The translations under genes were made by a program, and so were the position numbers. A stretch of 64,000 bases of DNA from G963675935 sp963675935 (GTDB lineage: Bacteria > Planctomycetota > Planctomycetia > Pirellulales > Thermoguttaceae), in NCBI GenBank assembly GCA_963675935.2, contig OY780964.2, positions 1,550,001 through 1,614,000 of the forward strand. Direction: 5' to 3'. Under the pieces are notes generated by a model, which saw only the letters and a list, made by a program, of their open reading frames with translations, did no database searches and was not told the origin of the DNA. Positions 51,171 to 58,491 of the stretch are shown one piece after another (the stretch's first letter is position 1; every line of letters starts with the position of its first letter).

Positions 51171-52139
51171 ATGAGTCGGAACCGAAGAGACGGTTTTACT
51201 TTGGTGGAATTATTGGTGGTCATCACGATCATCGGGATTTTGATTGCGTTGTTGCTGCCGGCGGTGCAGGCGGCGCGCGAGGCCGCGCGGCGGATGCAGT
51301 GCAGCAACAACTTGAAGCAGTTGGCTCTGGCCGCGCACAACTTCGAGCAGCAGAATGGACGTTTTCCGCCGGGATATCTGGGGCCGATTCCGCAAGCGGC
51401 ATACTCATCCGCGGACTGCCAATACATTGGTTGCCTGCCTTACCTTCTGCCGTTCATGGAACAGAGTGGAATTTACGATACCATGGACACTGACAAGGGA
51501 AGCCACGGCAACATCTCGCTTTTCGACATTTCTCAAAAAGGCGATGCTGGCTACGGAAGAACCCAGGCTTGGAATGCGGGCAGAATCCATATCGGGGCAT
51601 TTATTTGTCCGTCCGACACCCCCTATGAAAAATCTCCTCCTATCCTCATCACCAGTTTTCGCGATGACAACACCGCGCCGTTGGAGACGGTGTCCGTAGG
51701 AGACACGGACACTACGTACAATGACCTCGGCCGAACGAACTACATGGGCATGGCCGGCTACGTGGGTTATGTGAACAACTCCGACAAGGATTTTTACCGG
51801 GGCGTTTTTTATAACCGTTCCAAAAATGGTTTTCGCGACATGACAGACGGATCGAGCAACACACTTTTGTTCGGCGAAGCCATGGGCGGCACCCTGCCTG
51901 CAACGGGGAATCCTCGCGGACAGCGTTCATACGCTTGGCTGGGAGTTGGGGTTCTGTGTTCTGGATATGGGATGTCTTTGGAATCCAACGAAGGTCAATT
52001 CAGCAGCAATCATGGAAACATGGTCAATTTCAGTTTGGCGGATGGTTCGGTTCACTCGCTGTCTGTTGACATTGACTTTTCCACCTTTGTATACCTAAGC
52101 GCCATGGCCGACGGCAATGTGGCTCAGCCGCCCGATTGA
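51171..52139 (+). CDS. DUF1559 type II pseudopilin-like protein
   Basis: 322 residues; GGGAGGG upstream of ATG 51171. RRDGFTLVELLVVITIIGIL is a type IV pilin-like cleavage/methylation signal, AAREAARRMQCSNNLKQLALAAHNFEQQNGRFPPG the DUF1559 core, and NFSLADGSVHSLS the H-x9-DG C-terminal motif. It is an abundant planctomycete family; the role is thought to be surface or pseudopilus-related. Confidence 0.93.
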   Translation: MSRNRRDGFTLVELLVVITIIGILIALLLPAVQAAREAARRMQCSNNLKQLALAAHNFEQQNGRFPPGYLGPIPQAAYSSADCQYIGCLPYLLPFMEQSGIYDTMDTDKGSHGNISLFDISQKGDAGYGRTQAWNAGRIHIGAFICPSDTPYEKSPPILITSFRDDNTAPLETVSVGDTDTTYNDLGRTNYMGMAGYVGYVNNSDKDFYRGVFYNRSKNGFRDMTDGSSNTLLFGEAMGGTLPATGNPRGQRSYAWLGVGVLCSGYGMSLESNEGQFSSNHGNMVNFSLADGSVHSLSVDIDFSTFVYLSAMADGNVAQPPD

Positions 52140-52181
52140 TATTGAAACATTCGTTACCTCACCTTTTGGAGACTTCCTTTC

Positions 52182-52394
52182 ATGCGATCAATTTTTGTTT
52201 CCGTTCTTGGCGCGTGTCTGATCGGCTTGCTTGTCGGCTGCGGCACCGGCGCGTCGAATAGCATTGAAAAGCCAACCAATACGACGCCGCCACCCTCCAA
52301 GGAACAATTGAAGGGGTTGAATGCGGGCGGCGGGGCCGCGGGCGGTGTTTCATCACCCGGCGTGAAGCCGCTCCCGCTGCCAAAGAAAAAATAG
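52182..52394 (+). CDS. Small lipoprotein
   Basis: 70 residues. MRSIFVSVLGACLIGLLVGCGTG has a lipobox (LVGC, Cys20) and the remainder is Pro/Gly/Ser-rich with a basic tail (PLPLPKKK). It follows the DUF1559 gene by 42 nt, a frequent planctomycete pairing as I recall. Confidence 0.75.
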   Translation: MRSIFVSVLGACLIGLLVGCGTGASNSIEKPTNTTPPPSKEQLKGLNAGGGAAGGVSSPGVKPLPLPKKK

Positions 52395-52407
52395 CTTCGC
52401 AAAAATC

Positions 52408-52480
52408 CGTTTAGCCGGCTGGCTTTCCCGCCGCGTTGCTTGGCGCTCCACAACGCGGCGGACAAGTCCGCCGGCTAAAC
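52408..52480. repeat. Palindromic repeat family B (copy 3)
   Basis: CGTTTAGCCGGCTGGCTTTC...GTCCGCCGGCTAAAC. It is more diverged than the other copies and intergenic. Confidence 0.85.
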
Positions 52481-52649
52481 ATTTTTCTCCCGGAGCGGAA
52501 TAAATTCCTTTCTACTTGGCCGACCGCCGTCCTTCATTGCCGTCCGTCGCGGTTGCGGCTATATTTGTTATACTGCACGCGGCTTGAGTCGCGGCGTTTC
52601 TTGCTGTTGAGAAAAACGCCTCGCCGATTCCCTCGCAACGTATAAAAAT

Positions 52650-53183
52650 ATGGGCGCACCCACTCCACATCCACCCGTCCTGCTCCTGCTGGCCGCGTTC
52701 AGCCGGCACGATGACGCCCTGGATTGGGCACGCCAAACGGCCGTCGAGGCATGGGGACCGATCGCACGCGAAAGCCTCCGCTTCGAGTTCGATGAAACCC
52801 GCTACTACGACGCCACGATGGGGCCGGGCCTCAAAAAAGTCTTTTTCACCTTCCAGCGGCCGTTCGATCCCGAGCGGCTGGTTGAAATCAAGTTGGCGAC
52901 CAACCGCTGGGAAGAGGAGTATGCGGCCTTGGCCCAAAAGCCGGAGCCGCGGCCGTTGAACCTCGATCCCGGCTATCTGACGCCGGCCAAGCTGGTGCTG
53001 GCCTCGACGAAGGATTTTGCCCATCGCATCTATTTGTCGCGGGGCATTTATGCCGAAATTACGCTACAATATCGCCACGGCCTCTGGCGGCATCACGAAT
53101 ACACGTTTCCCGACTATCGCCGGGAAGACTATCAACGGTTTTTCAGCGAGTGCCGGAAAGGAGGCTTGGGTCTTAGGTCTTAG
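52650..53183 (+). CDS. DUF4416 protein
   Basis: 177 residues. PVLLLLAAFSRHDDALDWARQTAVEAWG, FEFDETRYYDATMGPGLKKVFFTF, LVEIKLATNRWEEEYA, RPLNLDPGYLTPAKLVLASTKDFAHRIYLSRGIYAE and RREDYQRFF match DUF4416 (function unknown). The last residues (GLGLRS) and the stop come from the family E repeat that begins at ~53165. Confidence 0.85.
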   Translation: MGAPTPHPPVLLLLAAFSRHDDALDWARQTAVEAWGPIARESLRFEFDETRYYDATMGPGLKKVFFTFQRPFDPERLVEIKLATNRWEEEYAALAQKPEPRPLNLDPGYLTPAKLVLASTKDFAHRIYLSRGIYAEITLQYRHGLWRHHEYTFPDYRREDYQRFFSECRKGGLGLRS

Positions 53184-53238
53184 GACTTGGGGCCACTTGT
53201 TGTGTAACCATCCAAGTCCCAAACCCCAACTCCCAAGC
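53165..53238. repeat. Repeat family E (copy 2), supplies a stop codon
   Basis: TTGGGTCTTAGGTCTTAGGA...AACCCCAACTCCCAAGC. It starts inside the DUF4416 gene and provides its final codons and TAG, and lies just before the WecA-like gene. Confidence 0.82.
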
Positions 53239-53248
53239 TCCTCTTATC

Positions 53249-54424
53249 ATGCCATATTTCCTCCTCGTGGTCGCCTGCGTGGTTCCAAGCATGGTCGTCT
53301 GCTGGGCGGCGGCGTTCGCCGTCCGGCGATTTGGTCCGCAATGGGGATTGATTGATCGGCCCGGCCATCGAAAGATTCACACCGCGCCCATGCCGACCTG
53401 CGGCGGACTGGCCATCTGGTTGGGCATCGTGCTGCCGATAGCCGTGGGACAGGCAACGCTCTTGGGACTGGAAGAGTTCAAGGGCGACAAGGTTCAAGCT
53501 TCCAGTTTAGTCCCGGCGCCCACGCCGGGTGCGTCTACGCCGGGCGAGAATATTTTGGATTTTGCCGAATCGCACGCGGCCGGCTTGCGTCACCAGTCGG
53601 GCCGCCTCTGGCAACTCCTGGCCGGCGGCACTGTGCTCATGCTGCTGGGTCTGTTCGACGATCGTCGCGGGCTCGATTGGCGTCTGCGGCTGGGCGTGCA
53701 AACCGCCGTGGCCATCGTGATGGTTCGCCTCGGTTGGAAGATGAGCCTGTTTCTCGACGCCCTTGACGCCCCCTGGCTGACCGGCACACTGAGCGTCCTC
53801 TGGATTGTCGGGCTGATCAATTCGTTCAACATGCTCGACAACATGGACGGCCTGTCGGCCGGCGTGGCGGCCATCGCCGCGGCCATGCTCGCGGCCATGA
53901 CGCTGCTAACCCATCGGCCCGACAACAACCAGCCGCAACTGTTCATCGCCGGATTTTTGCTGGTGATCGTCGGCTCGCTGGTTGGGTTTCTGTGGCACAA
54001 CCGTCCGCCCGCCCGGCTGTTCATGGGCGACGCCGGCAGCTATCTGGTCGGCTACTTGCTGGCGATGGCCACGCTGACGGCCACGTTCGCCGGCGGCAAC
54101 GTGCCGCGTTATGCCGTGCTCGGTCCGTTGTGTGTGCTGGCCGTGCCGCTCTACGACACGGCGACCGTCGTGTTCATTCGCCTGCGTGACGGCCGCAGCC
54201 CGTTCGTCGGCGACAAGAGCCATTTTTCGCACCGGCTGGTCGAGATGGGGTTGAGCAAGCCGCGTGCCGTGCTGACAATTTACCTTGCCACGGCCACGTG
54301 CGGTCTCGGCGCGTTGTTGTTGCGGCAACTCGATGCCCTCGGCGCCGCGATCGTGTTGTTGATGGTGGCCTGCACATTGACGTTGGTCGGCATTTTGGAG
54401 ACCGTCGGACGACGTCGGCGTTGA
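53249..54424 (+). CDS. Undecaprenyl-phosphate GlcNAc-1-phosphate transferase-like (WecA/MraY family)
   Basis: 391-residue polytopic membrane protein. LIDRPGHRKIHTAPMPTCGGLAIWLG, LLGLFDDRRGLDWRLRL (DDxxD region), INSFNMLDNMDGLSAG, RLFMGDAGSYLVGYLLA and GDKSHFSHRLVEMGL are the hallmark loops of the family, which transfers a sugar phosphate from UDP to undecaprenyl phosphate. Near 86-93, SLVPAPTPGAS derives from a family J repeat (CCCGGCGCCCACGCCGGG) sitting in a loop between helices. It probably begins envelope glycan synthesis, matching the ligase gene downstream. Confidence 0.88.
   Translation: MPYFLLVVACVVPSMVVCWAAAFAVRRFGPQWGLIDRPGHRKIHTAPMPTCGGLAIWLGIVLPIAVGQATLLGLEEFKGDKVQASSLVPAPTPGASTPGENILDFAESHAAGLRHQSGRLWQLLAGGTVLMLLGLFDDRRGLDWRLRLGVQTAVAIVMVRLGWKMSLFLDALDAPWLTGTLSVLWIVGLINSFNMLDNMDGLSAGVAAIAAAMLAAMTLLTHRPDNNQPQLFIAGFLLVIVGSLVGFLWHNRPPARLFMGDAGSYLVGYLLAMATLTATFAGGNVPRYAVLGPLCVLAVPLYDTATVVFIRLRDGRSPFVGDKSHFSHRLVEMGLSKPRAVLTIYLATATCGLGALLLRQLDALGAAIVLLMVACTLTLVGILETVGRRRR
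53506..53529. repeat. Repeat family J inside the WecA-like gene
   Basis: TTTAGTCCCGGCGCCCACGC then CGGG; TTTAGCCCCGGCGCCCACGC occurs between genes at 58326-58348. In frame here. Confidence 0.7.
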
Positions 54425-54428
54425 GCCG

Positions 54429-54458
54429 CAATAGCCGGGGGCTGGGCGGCCCGCGGAA
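54429..54458. repeat. Short palindromic repeat, related to one inside the polyferredoxin gene
   Basis: AATAGCCGGGGGCTGGGCGG then CCCGCGGAA. The same pattern AATAGCCGGGGGC...GGCCCGCGGA occurs in frame at 16502-16530. Confidence 0.7.
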
Positions 54459-54526
54459 TGTGCTTTCCATCACGAACAAGCTCGATATATATTTATTACC
54501 GGTCCACGGAAAACTTTTCCCTCGGC

Positions 54527-56941
54527 ATGACGCGCCACAAGAAAAAAACTCCGAATTCCGCGAAACCGCAAGCGGTCACAGCAGAACCGAGCGAAAGCCG
54601 GCTTCGCCCGTGGCTGCTGGCCGGCATGACCGCGCTGTTCGTCGCTCGGCCGCTGTTTCCCAGCGAGTCGGCCGCGAATTTCGGCGACGGCCTCTCGTCG
54701 GTCATGCTGTGGATCGCCTTGGCCGTGTTTTGGCTGCTCGGGGCGGTCGGCCGGCCGCGTTTTTCGGTTCGCTTCGGCGCGACCGACCTCGCCGTGCTGC
54801 TGCTGGTTGTTTGGCATACGGCGGCCGCGCTGCTGGCGGTCGAACACGGAACGCCCCGGCCGGCGGTCAACATGCTTTGGGAATGGGTCGGCCTGGGCCT
54901 TTGCTATTTTCTCGCCCGGCAATTCATCGTCACGCCGCGCGAGTCGCGGGCAGCTGCGGTCGTGATGATCGCCGTGGCCGTCGCGGCGTCGGGCTACGGT
55001 TTGTACCAATATTCTTATGAGATGCCGCGAACGCAGGCCCGGTATGAAGCCGATCCCGACCGCGCCCTGCGCGAGGCCGACATGTGGTTTCCGCCCGGCT
55101 CGCCCGAGCGAAAGGCATTTGAAGACCGCCTGCACAACACCGAGCCGACAGCCGCGTTCGCGCTGACCAACTCGCTGGCGGGATTTTTGACGCCGTGGCT
55201 CGTCGTGCTCGTTGGAATCGCGGCCGGCGTATGGCGAAATTCGGGGACTGGTCCATTTTTCGGCCGGAAATCGCATTCTCAGGAAAAACCGTCGGCCGAA
55301 AACATGGACCTGTCCCCTTCACGTCGCTGGTGGTTTTTGCGCATATGTCTGTGCCTCGCGCCGATTGCCATGTGCCTGGCGTTGACGAAAAGCCGCAGCG
55401 GATACGCAGCCGCCGTCGTGGGATCGCTGCTGGCCGTTTGGTTTGCTCGCGGGGGACTGTCCCAATTTTCGCGGCGAGAGGAACGTTGCGAGAACCACAA
55501 ACTTGATCGCCGCGAAAATGGGACTGTCCCCCTGGCGCCGCGGGAAGGGGACAGGTCCATGTTTTCGGCTTGGCGCCGATTGGCGAAATGCAATCTCTCG
55601 CCGAAAAATGGACCAGTCCCCAGTTGCTCCCGCATCGGCTGGAAATTCCCGGTTGCCGTGTTGGGCGTCGCCGCGTTGATCGTCGCCGTCGCCGTGGCGA
55701 TGGAAGGGCCGTCGGTGCTTGGCCGGGCGACGAAATCGTTCGGCTATCGCGTGCAATACTGGGAGTCGAGTGTGCGGATGATCGCCGACCATCCGTGGTT
55801 CGGCTGCGGGCCGGGCAATTTTCAAGAGACGTATCCCCAATACAAATTGCCCGAGGCCAGCGAGGAGATTGCCGATCCGCACAATTTCCTGCTGGAGATT
55901 TGCGCCACGTCGGGCATACCCGCCGCATTGGCGTTTCTGGCGGTGTTGGGATGTTTTTGGTGTTCCGTTGCGAAACCGCAAGCGGCTTCCCTGACTCCTT
56001 CTTCCCCCTTATCCTCCGACGCTTGGCTGTTCGTCCTGGCCGGCGGCGGATTGGGATTTTTACTGTCGCTGCCGCTGGGGATGCTCAGTGCGGCGCCGCC
56101 GGGCATCGCCGAAGTGCTGCTTGGATTGCCGCTGGCCGCGGCGACGATTCTGCTTCTGCTCGGCTGGATTCGGAATGGACAACTGCCCGGCTGGTTGCCC
56201 GGCCTTGGCGTCGCGGCGCTGTTGATCGACCTGCTGGCGACCGGCGGCATTGGGCTTCCGAGCGTTGCCGGCACTTTCTGGCTGCTTCTGGCCCTCGGAC
56301 AGGAAGGCCGGCGGCCTCGCGAGTTTCGTGCCGTCGCGGCCTGGGCGGCCTTGGCCGTGGCCATATTGCTGGCCGTTGCCTGTTACCTGTCGGCCTACGG
56401 CCCGGTGCTTCGGTGTCAGGCCAAGTTGCGGCAGGCCGAACGCGAGCCATCGCGGGCCATCGAACATCTCGAAGCGGCAGCCGCCGCCGATCCGCTGGCG
56501 GCCGAACCGTGCCGGCGGTTGGCCGCCTATGAGTTCGACATCTGGTGGCAACAGCCCAACAATGCCGACTTCGCCCGCTTCACGGCGGCCCGGAACAAGT
56601 TGCGGGAGTTGGCCCCCAATTCAGCGACAGACCGGCTGGCCGCGGGCGACTGGGCGCTTCGGGCATGGTCAAAAAAAGACACGCACGGCGACCGGCTCGT
56701 CGGCGGCGAACTCCAATTTTCGATCAACGCATTCCGGCGAGCGGTCGATCTCTATCCGAACAGTGCGTTGCATCGGGCCCGGCTGGCCGAGGCGTATCTT
56801 GCGGCCGGCGATCGAACGGCGTTCCGTCGGGAGGCGGAAACCGCCCTGCGGCTGGACGAGATTACCCCCCATATCGACAAAAAACTGCCGGCCGACCTTC
56901 GCGAGTCGCTTTTGGATTCGCTCGGCGGGATGAAGGATTAG
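54527..56941 (+). CDS. O-antigen ligase/polymerase-like protein with TPR tail and repeat-derived inserts
   Basis: 804 residues from ATG 54527; a longer frame to 54458 is unsupported. About 12 membrane helices and the Wzy_C/WaaL motif HPWFGCGPGNFQETYPQYKLPEA...DPHNFLLEICATSGIPA identify it. The C-terminal ~150 residues are helical TPR-like repeats (ACYLSAYGPVLRCQAKLRQA, IEHLEAAAAADPLAAEPCRRL, AFRRAVDLYPNSALHRARLAEAYLAAGD). Three family I palindromes are translated in loops (~239-264, ~309-336, ~341-365; e.g. ENGTVPLAPREGDRSMFS). It probably polymerises or ligates a glycan; paired with the WecA-like gene 100 bp upstream. Confidence 0.85.
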   Translation: MTRHKKKTPNSAKPQAVTAEPSESRLRPWLLAGMTALFVARPLFPSESAANFGDGLSSVMLWIALAVFWLLGAVGRPRFSVRFGATDLAVLLLVVWHTAAALLAVEHGTPRPAVNMLWEWVGLGLCYFLARQFIVTPRESRAAAVVMIAVAVAASGYGLYQYSYEMPRTQARYEADPDRALREADMWFPPGSPERKAFEDRLHNTEPTAAFALTNSLAGFLTPWLVVLVGIAAGVWRNSGTGPFFGRKSHSQEKPSAENMDLSPSRRWWFLRICLCLAPIAMCLALTKSRSGYAAAVVGSLLAVWFARGGLSQFSRREERCENHKLDRRENGTVPLAPREGDRSMFSAWRRLAKCNLSPKNGPVPSCSRIGWKFPVAVLGVAALIVAVAVAMEGPSVLGRATKSFGYRVQYWESSVRMIADHPWFGCGPGNFQETYPQYKLPEASEEIADPHNFLLEICATSGIPAALAFLAVLGCFWCSVAKPQAASLTPSSPLSSDAWLFVLAGGGLGFLLSLPLGMLSAAPPGIAEVLLGLPLAAATILLLLGWIRNGQLPGWLPGLGVAALLIDLLATGGIGLPSVAGTFWLLLALGQEGRRPREFRAVAAWAALAVAILLAVACYLSAYGPVLRCQAKLRQAEREPSRAIEHLEAAAAADPLAAEPCRRLAAYEFDIWWQQPNNADFARFTAARNKLRELAPNSATDRLAAGDWALRAWSKKDTHGDRLVGGELQFSINAFRRAVDLYPNSALHRARLAEAYLAAGDRTAFRREAETALRLDEITPHIDKKLPADLRESLLDSLGGMKD
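55243..55317. repeat. Palindromic repeat family I (copy 1), in frame in ligase gene
   Basis: GGGGACTGGTCCATTTTTCG at the left and ATGGACCTGTCCCC at the right. At 75 bp, exactly 25 codons, it keeps the frame. Confidence 0.85.
55451..55533. repeat. Palindromic repeat family I (copy 2), in frame in ligase gene
   Basis: GGGGGACTGTCCCAATTTTC...GAAAATGGGACTGTCCCCC, a variant arm sequence. Confidence 0.85.
55548..55621. repeat. Palindromic repeat family I (copy 3, inverted), in frame in ligase gene
   Basis: GGGGACAGGTCCATGTTTTC...AAAATGGACCAGTCCCC, essentially the reverse complement of copy 1. It lies 14 bp after copy 2. Confidence 0.85.
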
Positions 56942-56978
56942 GATTGGGGAGGAATGTTTAGCCCGCTTTTTTCACAAC

Positions 56979-57058
56979 CGTTTAGTCGGCGAGCTTGCTC
57001 GCCGCGTTTTTGGCCAAAATGCCGAACATACGCGGCGAACAAGTTCGCCGGCTAAACG
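56979..57058. repeat. Palindromic repeat family B (copy 4)
   Basis: CGTTTAGTCGGCGAGCTTGC...GTTCGCCGGCTAAACG, intergenic between the ligase and DUF1573 genes. Confidence 0.88.
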
Positions 57059-57138
57059 ACCGCCCACCACCTGTGGCATCGGGGGGGAATTTGCGATAGA
57101 CTATAGTTGAATCGACCTCTTCGGAAAAAAACTCACCG

Positions 57139-58308
57139 ATGAAAACAACCCTGGCAATTCTCCTGATAATCCTCCTGGGCGTCGGTCTCGGCATTGGCAT
57201 GGCCAACCTGCGGGTGGGCAGCGCGCCGTGGAAACCGAATTTCGGCGACGGCAAGGCGAAGATTACGCCCGCCCGACCCAACGGACCGACATCCAAGGCC
57301 GTTATGAAAGAGACTTCGTTCGATTTCGGCACGCTCGACATGGCGGGGACGGGAACCCACGATTTTACGATCGCCAACGCCGGCGCCGCTCCGCTGGAGC
57401 TTACCTCCGGGCCGACCTCGTGCCGCTGCACGATGACCAAACTCGAACACGAAAAGGTTCCGCCCGGCGGCTCGGCCAAGATCAACCTGACGTGGCGGCC
57501 CACGAACTCGCCCGGCCCTTACCAGCAGACGGCCACGATCCTGACGAACGATCCTGAACAACCTCGCATAACGCTGACCATTTCTGGCAAGATCACGGTG
57601 GCCGTTCAATTCTCGCCGGCGGAACTGGTGTTCAGCCGCCTGTCGAGCAGCGAGACCGCCGCCGCCGAGTCTCATTTGTTGTACTATCTCGAAGCTCCGA
57701 TGAAGGTTTTGGGGCACGAGTGGGCCGAGGCCGACACCGCCCGATTTTTCGAGGTCGCCTTGACGCCGATGTCGGCCGACGAGGTAAAAAAGGTCCAGCC
57801 TCTGGCCCGAAGCGGCCAGCAGGTTTCCATCCGCGTGAAACCGGGGTTGCCGCAAGGGCCGATCCGCCAAAAATTGATTTTGAAGACCGACGTGCCCTCG
57901 ACCCCGACGCTCACCCTGCCGATCCAGGGCACGGTCGGCAGCGAGATCGTCATCGTCGGGCCAGGCTGGAACGCTGACTCCGGCGTCGTCAATCTCGGCG
58001 AAATCAAGAGCAGCGAGGGCGCCCAACGCCGACTGCTGCTGGTCGTGCGCGGGCCGGCACGCCGGGAAACCTCGTTCACCGTCGCCGAGGTCGAGCCGAA
58101 CGTACTCAAGGCGAGTCTGGGCCGGCCGAGCGAGATCAACAAGGGAGCCGTCGTTCAGACGCCACTTTTAATCACCGTTCCGCCGGGCAGTCCCGCGGTC
58201 GATCGGATCGGCGTTGAGCCGAGCCGGCAGGGCCGAATCGTCCTGAAAACCACGCACCCCCAAATTCACGAGTTGCAGATTCTCGTGCGATTCGCCGTTG
58301 AAAATTAA
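57139..58308 (+). CDS. DUF1573 protein, membrane-anchored
   Basis: 389 residues. A single N-terminal helix (TTLAILLIILLGVGLGIGMA) anchors it or acts as an uncleaved signal. DUF1573 core: FDFGTLDMAGTGTHDFTIANAGAAPLELTSGPTSCRCTMTKLEHEKVPPGGSAKINLTWRP, an Ig-like (ASPM/SPD-2/Hydin-type) domain with the Cys pair CRC; two further Ig-like repeats follow. Extracytoplasmic, function unknown. It may be co-transcribed with the cytochrome gene downstream. Confidence 0.85.
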   Translation: MKTTLAILLIILLGVGLGIGMANLRVGSAPWKPNFGDGKAKITPARPNGPTSKAVMKETSFDFGTLDMAGTGTHDFTIANAGAAPLELTSGPTSCRCTMTKLEHEKVPPGGSAKINLTWRPTNSPGPYQQTATILTNDPEQPRITLTISGKITVAVQFSPAELVFSRLSSSETAAAESHLLYYLEAPMKVLGHEWAEADTARFFEVALTPMSADEVKKVQPLARSGQQVSIRVKPGLPQGPIRQKLILKTDVPSTPTLTLPIQGTVGSEIVIVGPGWNADSGVVNLGEIKSSEGAQRRLLLVVRGPARRETSFTVAEVEPNVLKASLGRPSEINKGAVVQTPLLITVPPGSPAVDRIGVEPSRQGRIVLKTTHPQIHELQILVRFAVEN

Positions 58309-58324
58309 CACGGAATGCCATTTT

Positions 58325-58430
58325 GTTTAGCCCCGGCGCCCACGCCGGGATGGAGATGAGGTCTTAGGTTTTGGGTCTTAGGTCTTGGTACGAAGCCCCA
58401 AGACCTAAGCCCTAAGTCCCAAGTCCCAAT
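58325..58430. repeat. Repeat cluster: family J followed by family E (copy 3)
   Basis: CCCCGGCGCCCACGCCGGG (58330-58348), then GGTCTTAGGTTTTGGGTCTT...AGACCTAAGCCCTAAGTCCC (58360-58430). The following TGAAGCATAACC (58444-58455) is one arm of family F. Confidence 0.78.
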
Positions 58431-58491
58431 TGATTCGTTATTCTGAAGCATAACCTACGTATATCAATCGATTCAGATACAGGATGTGTCG

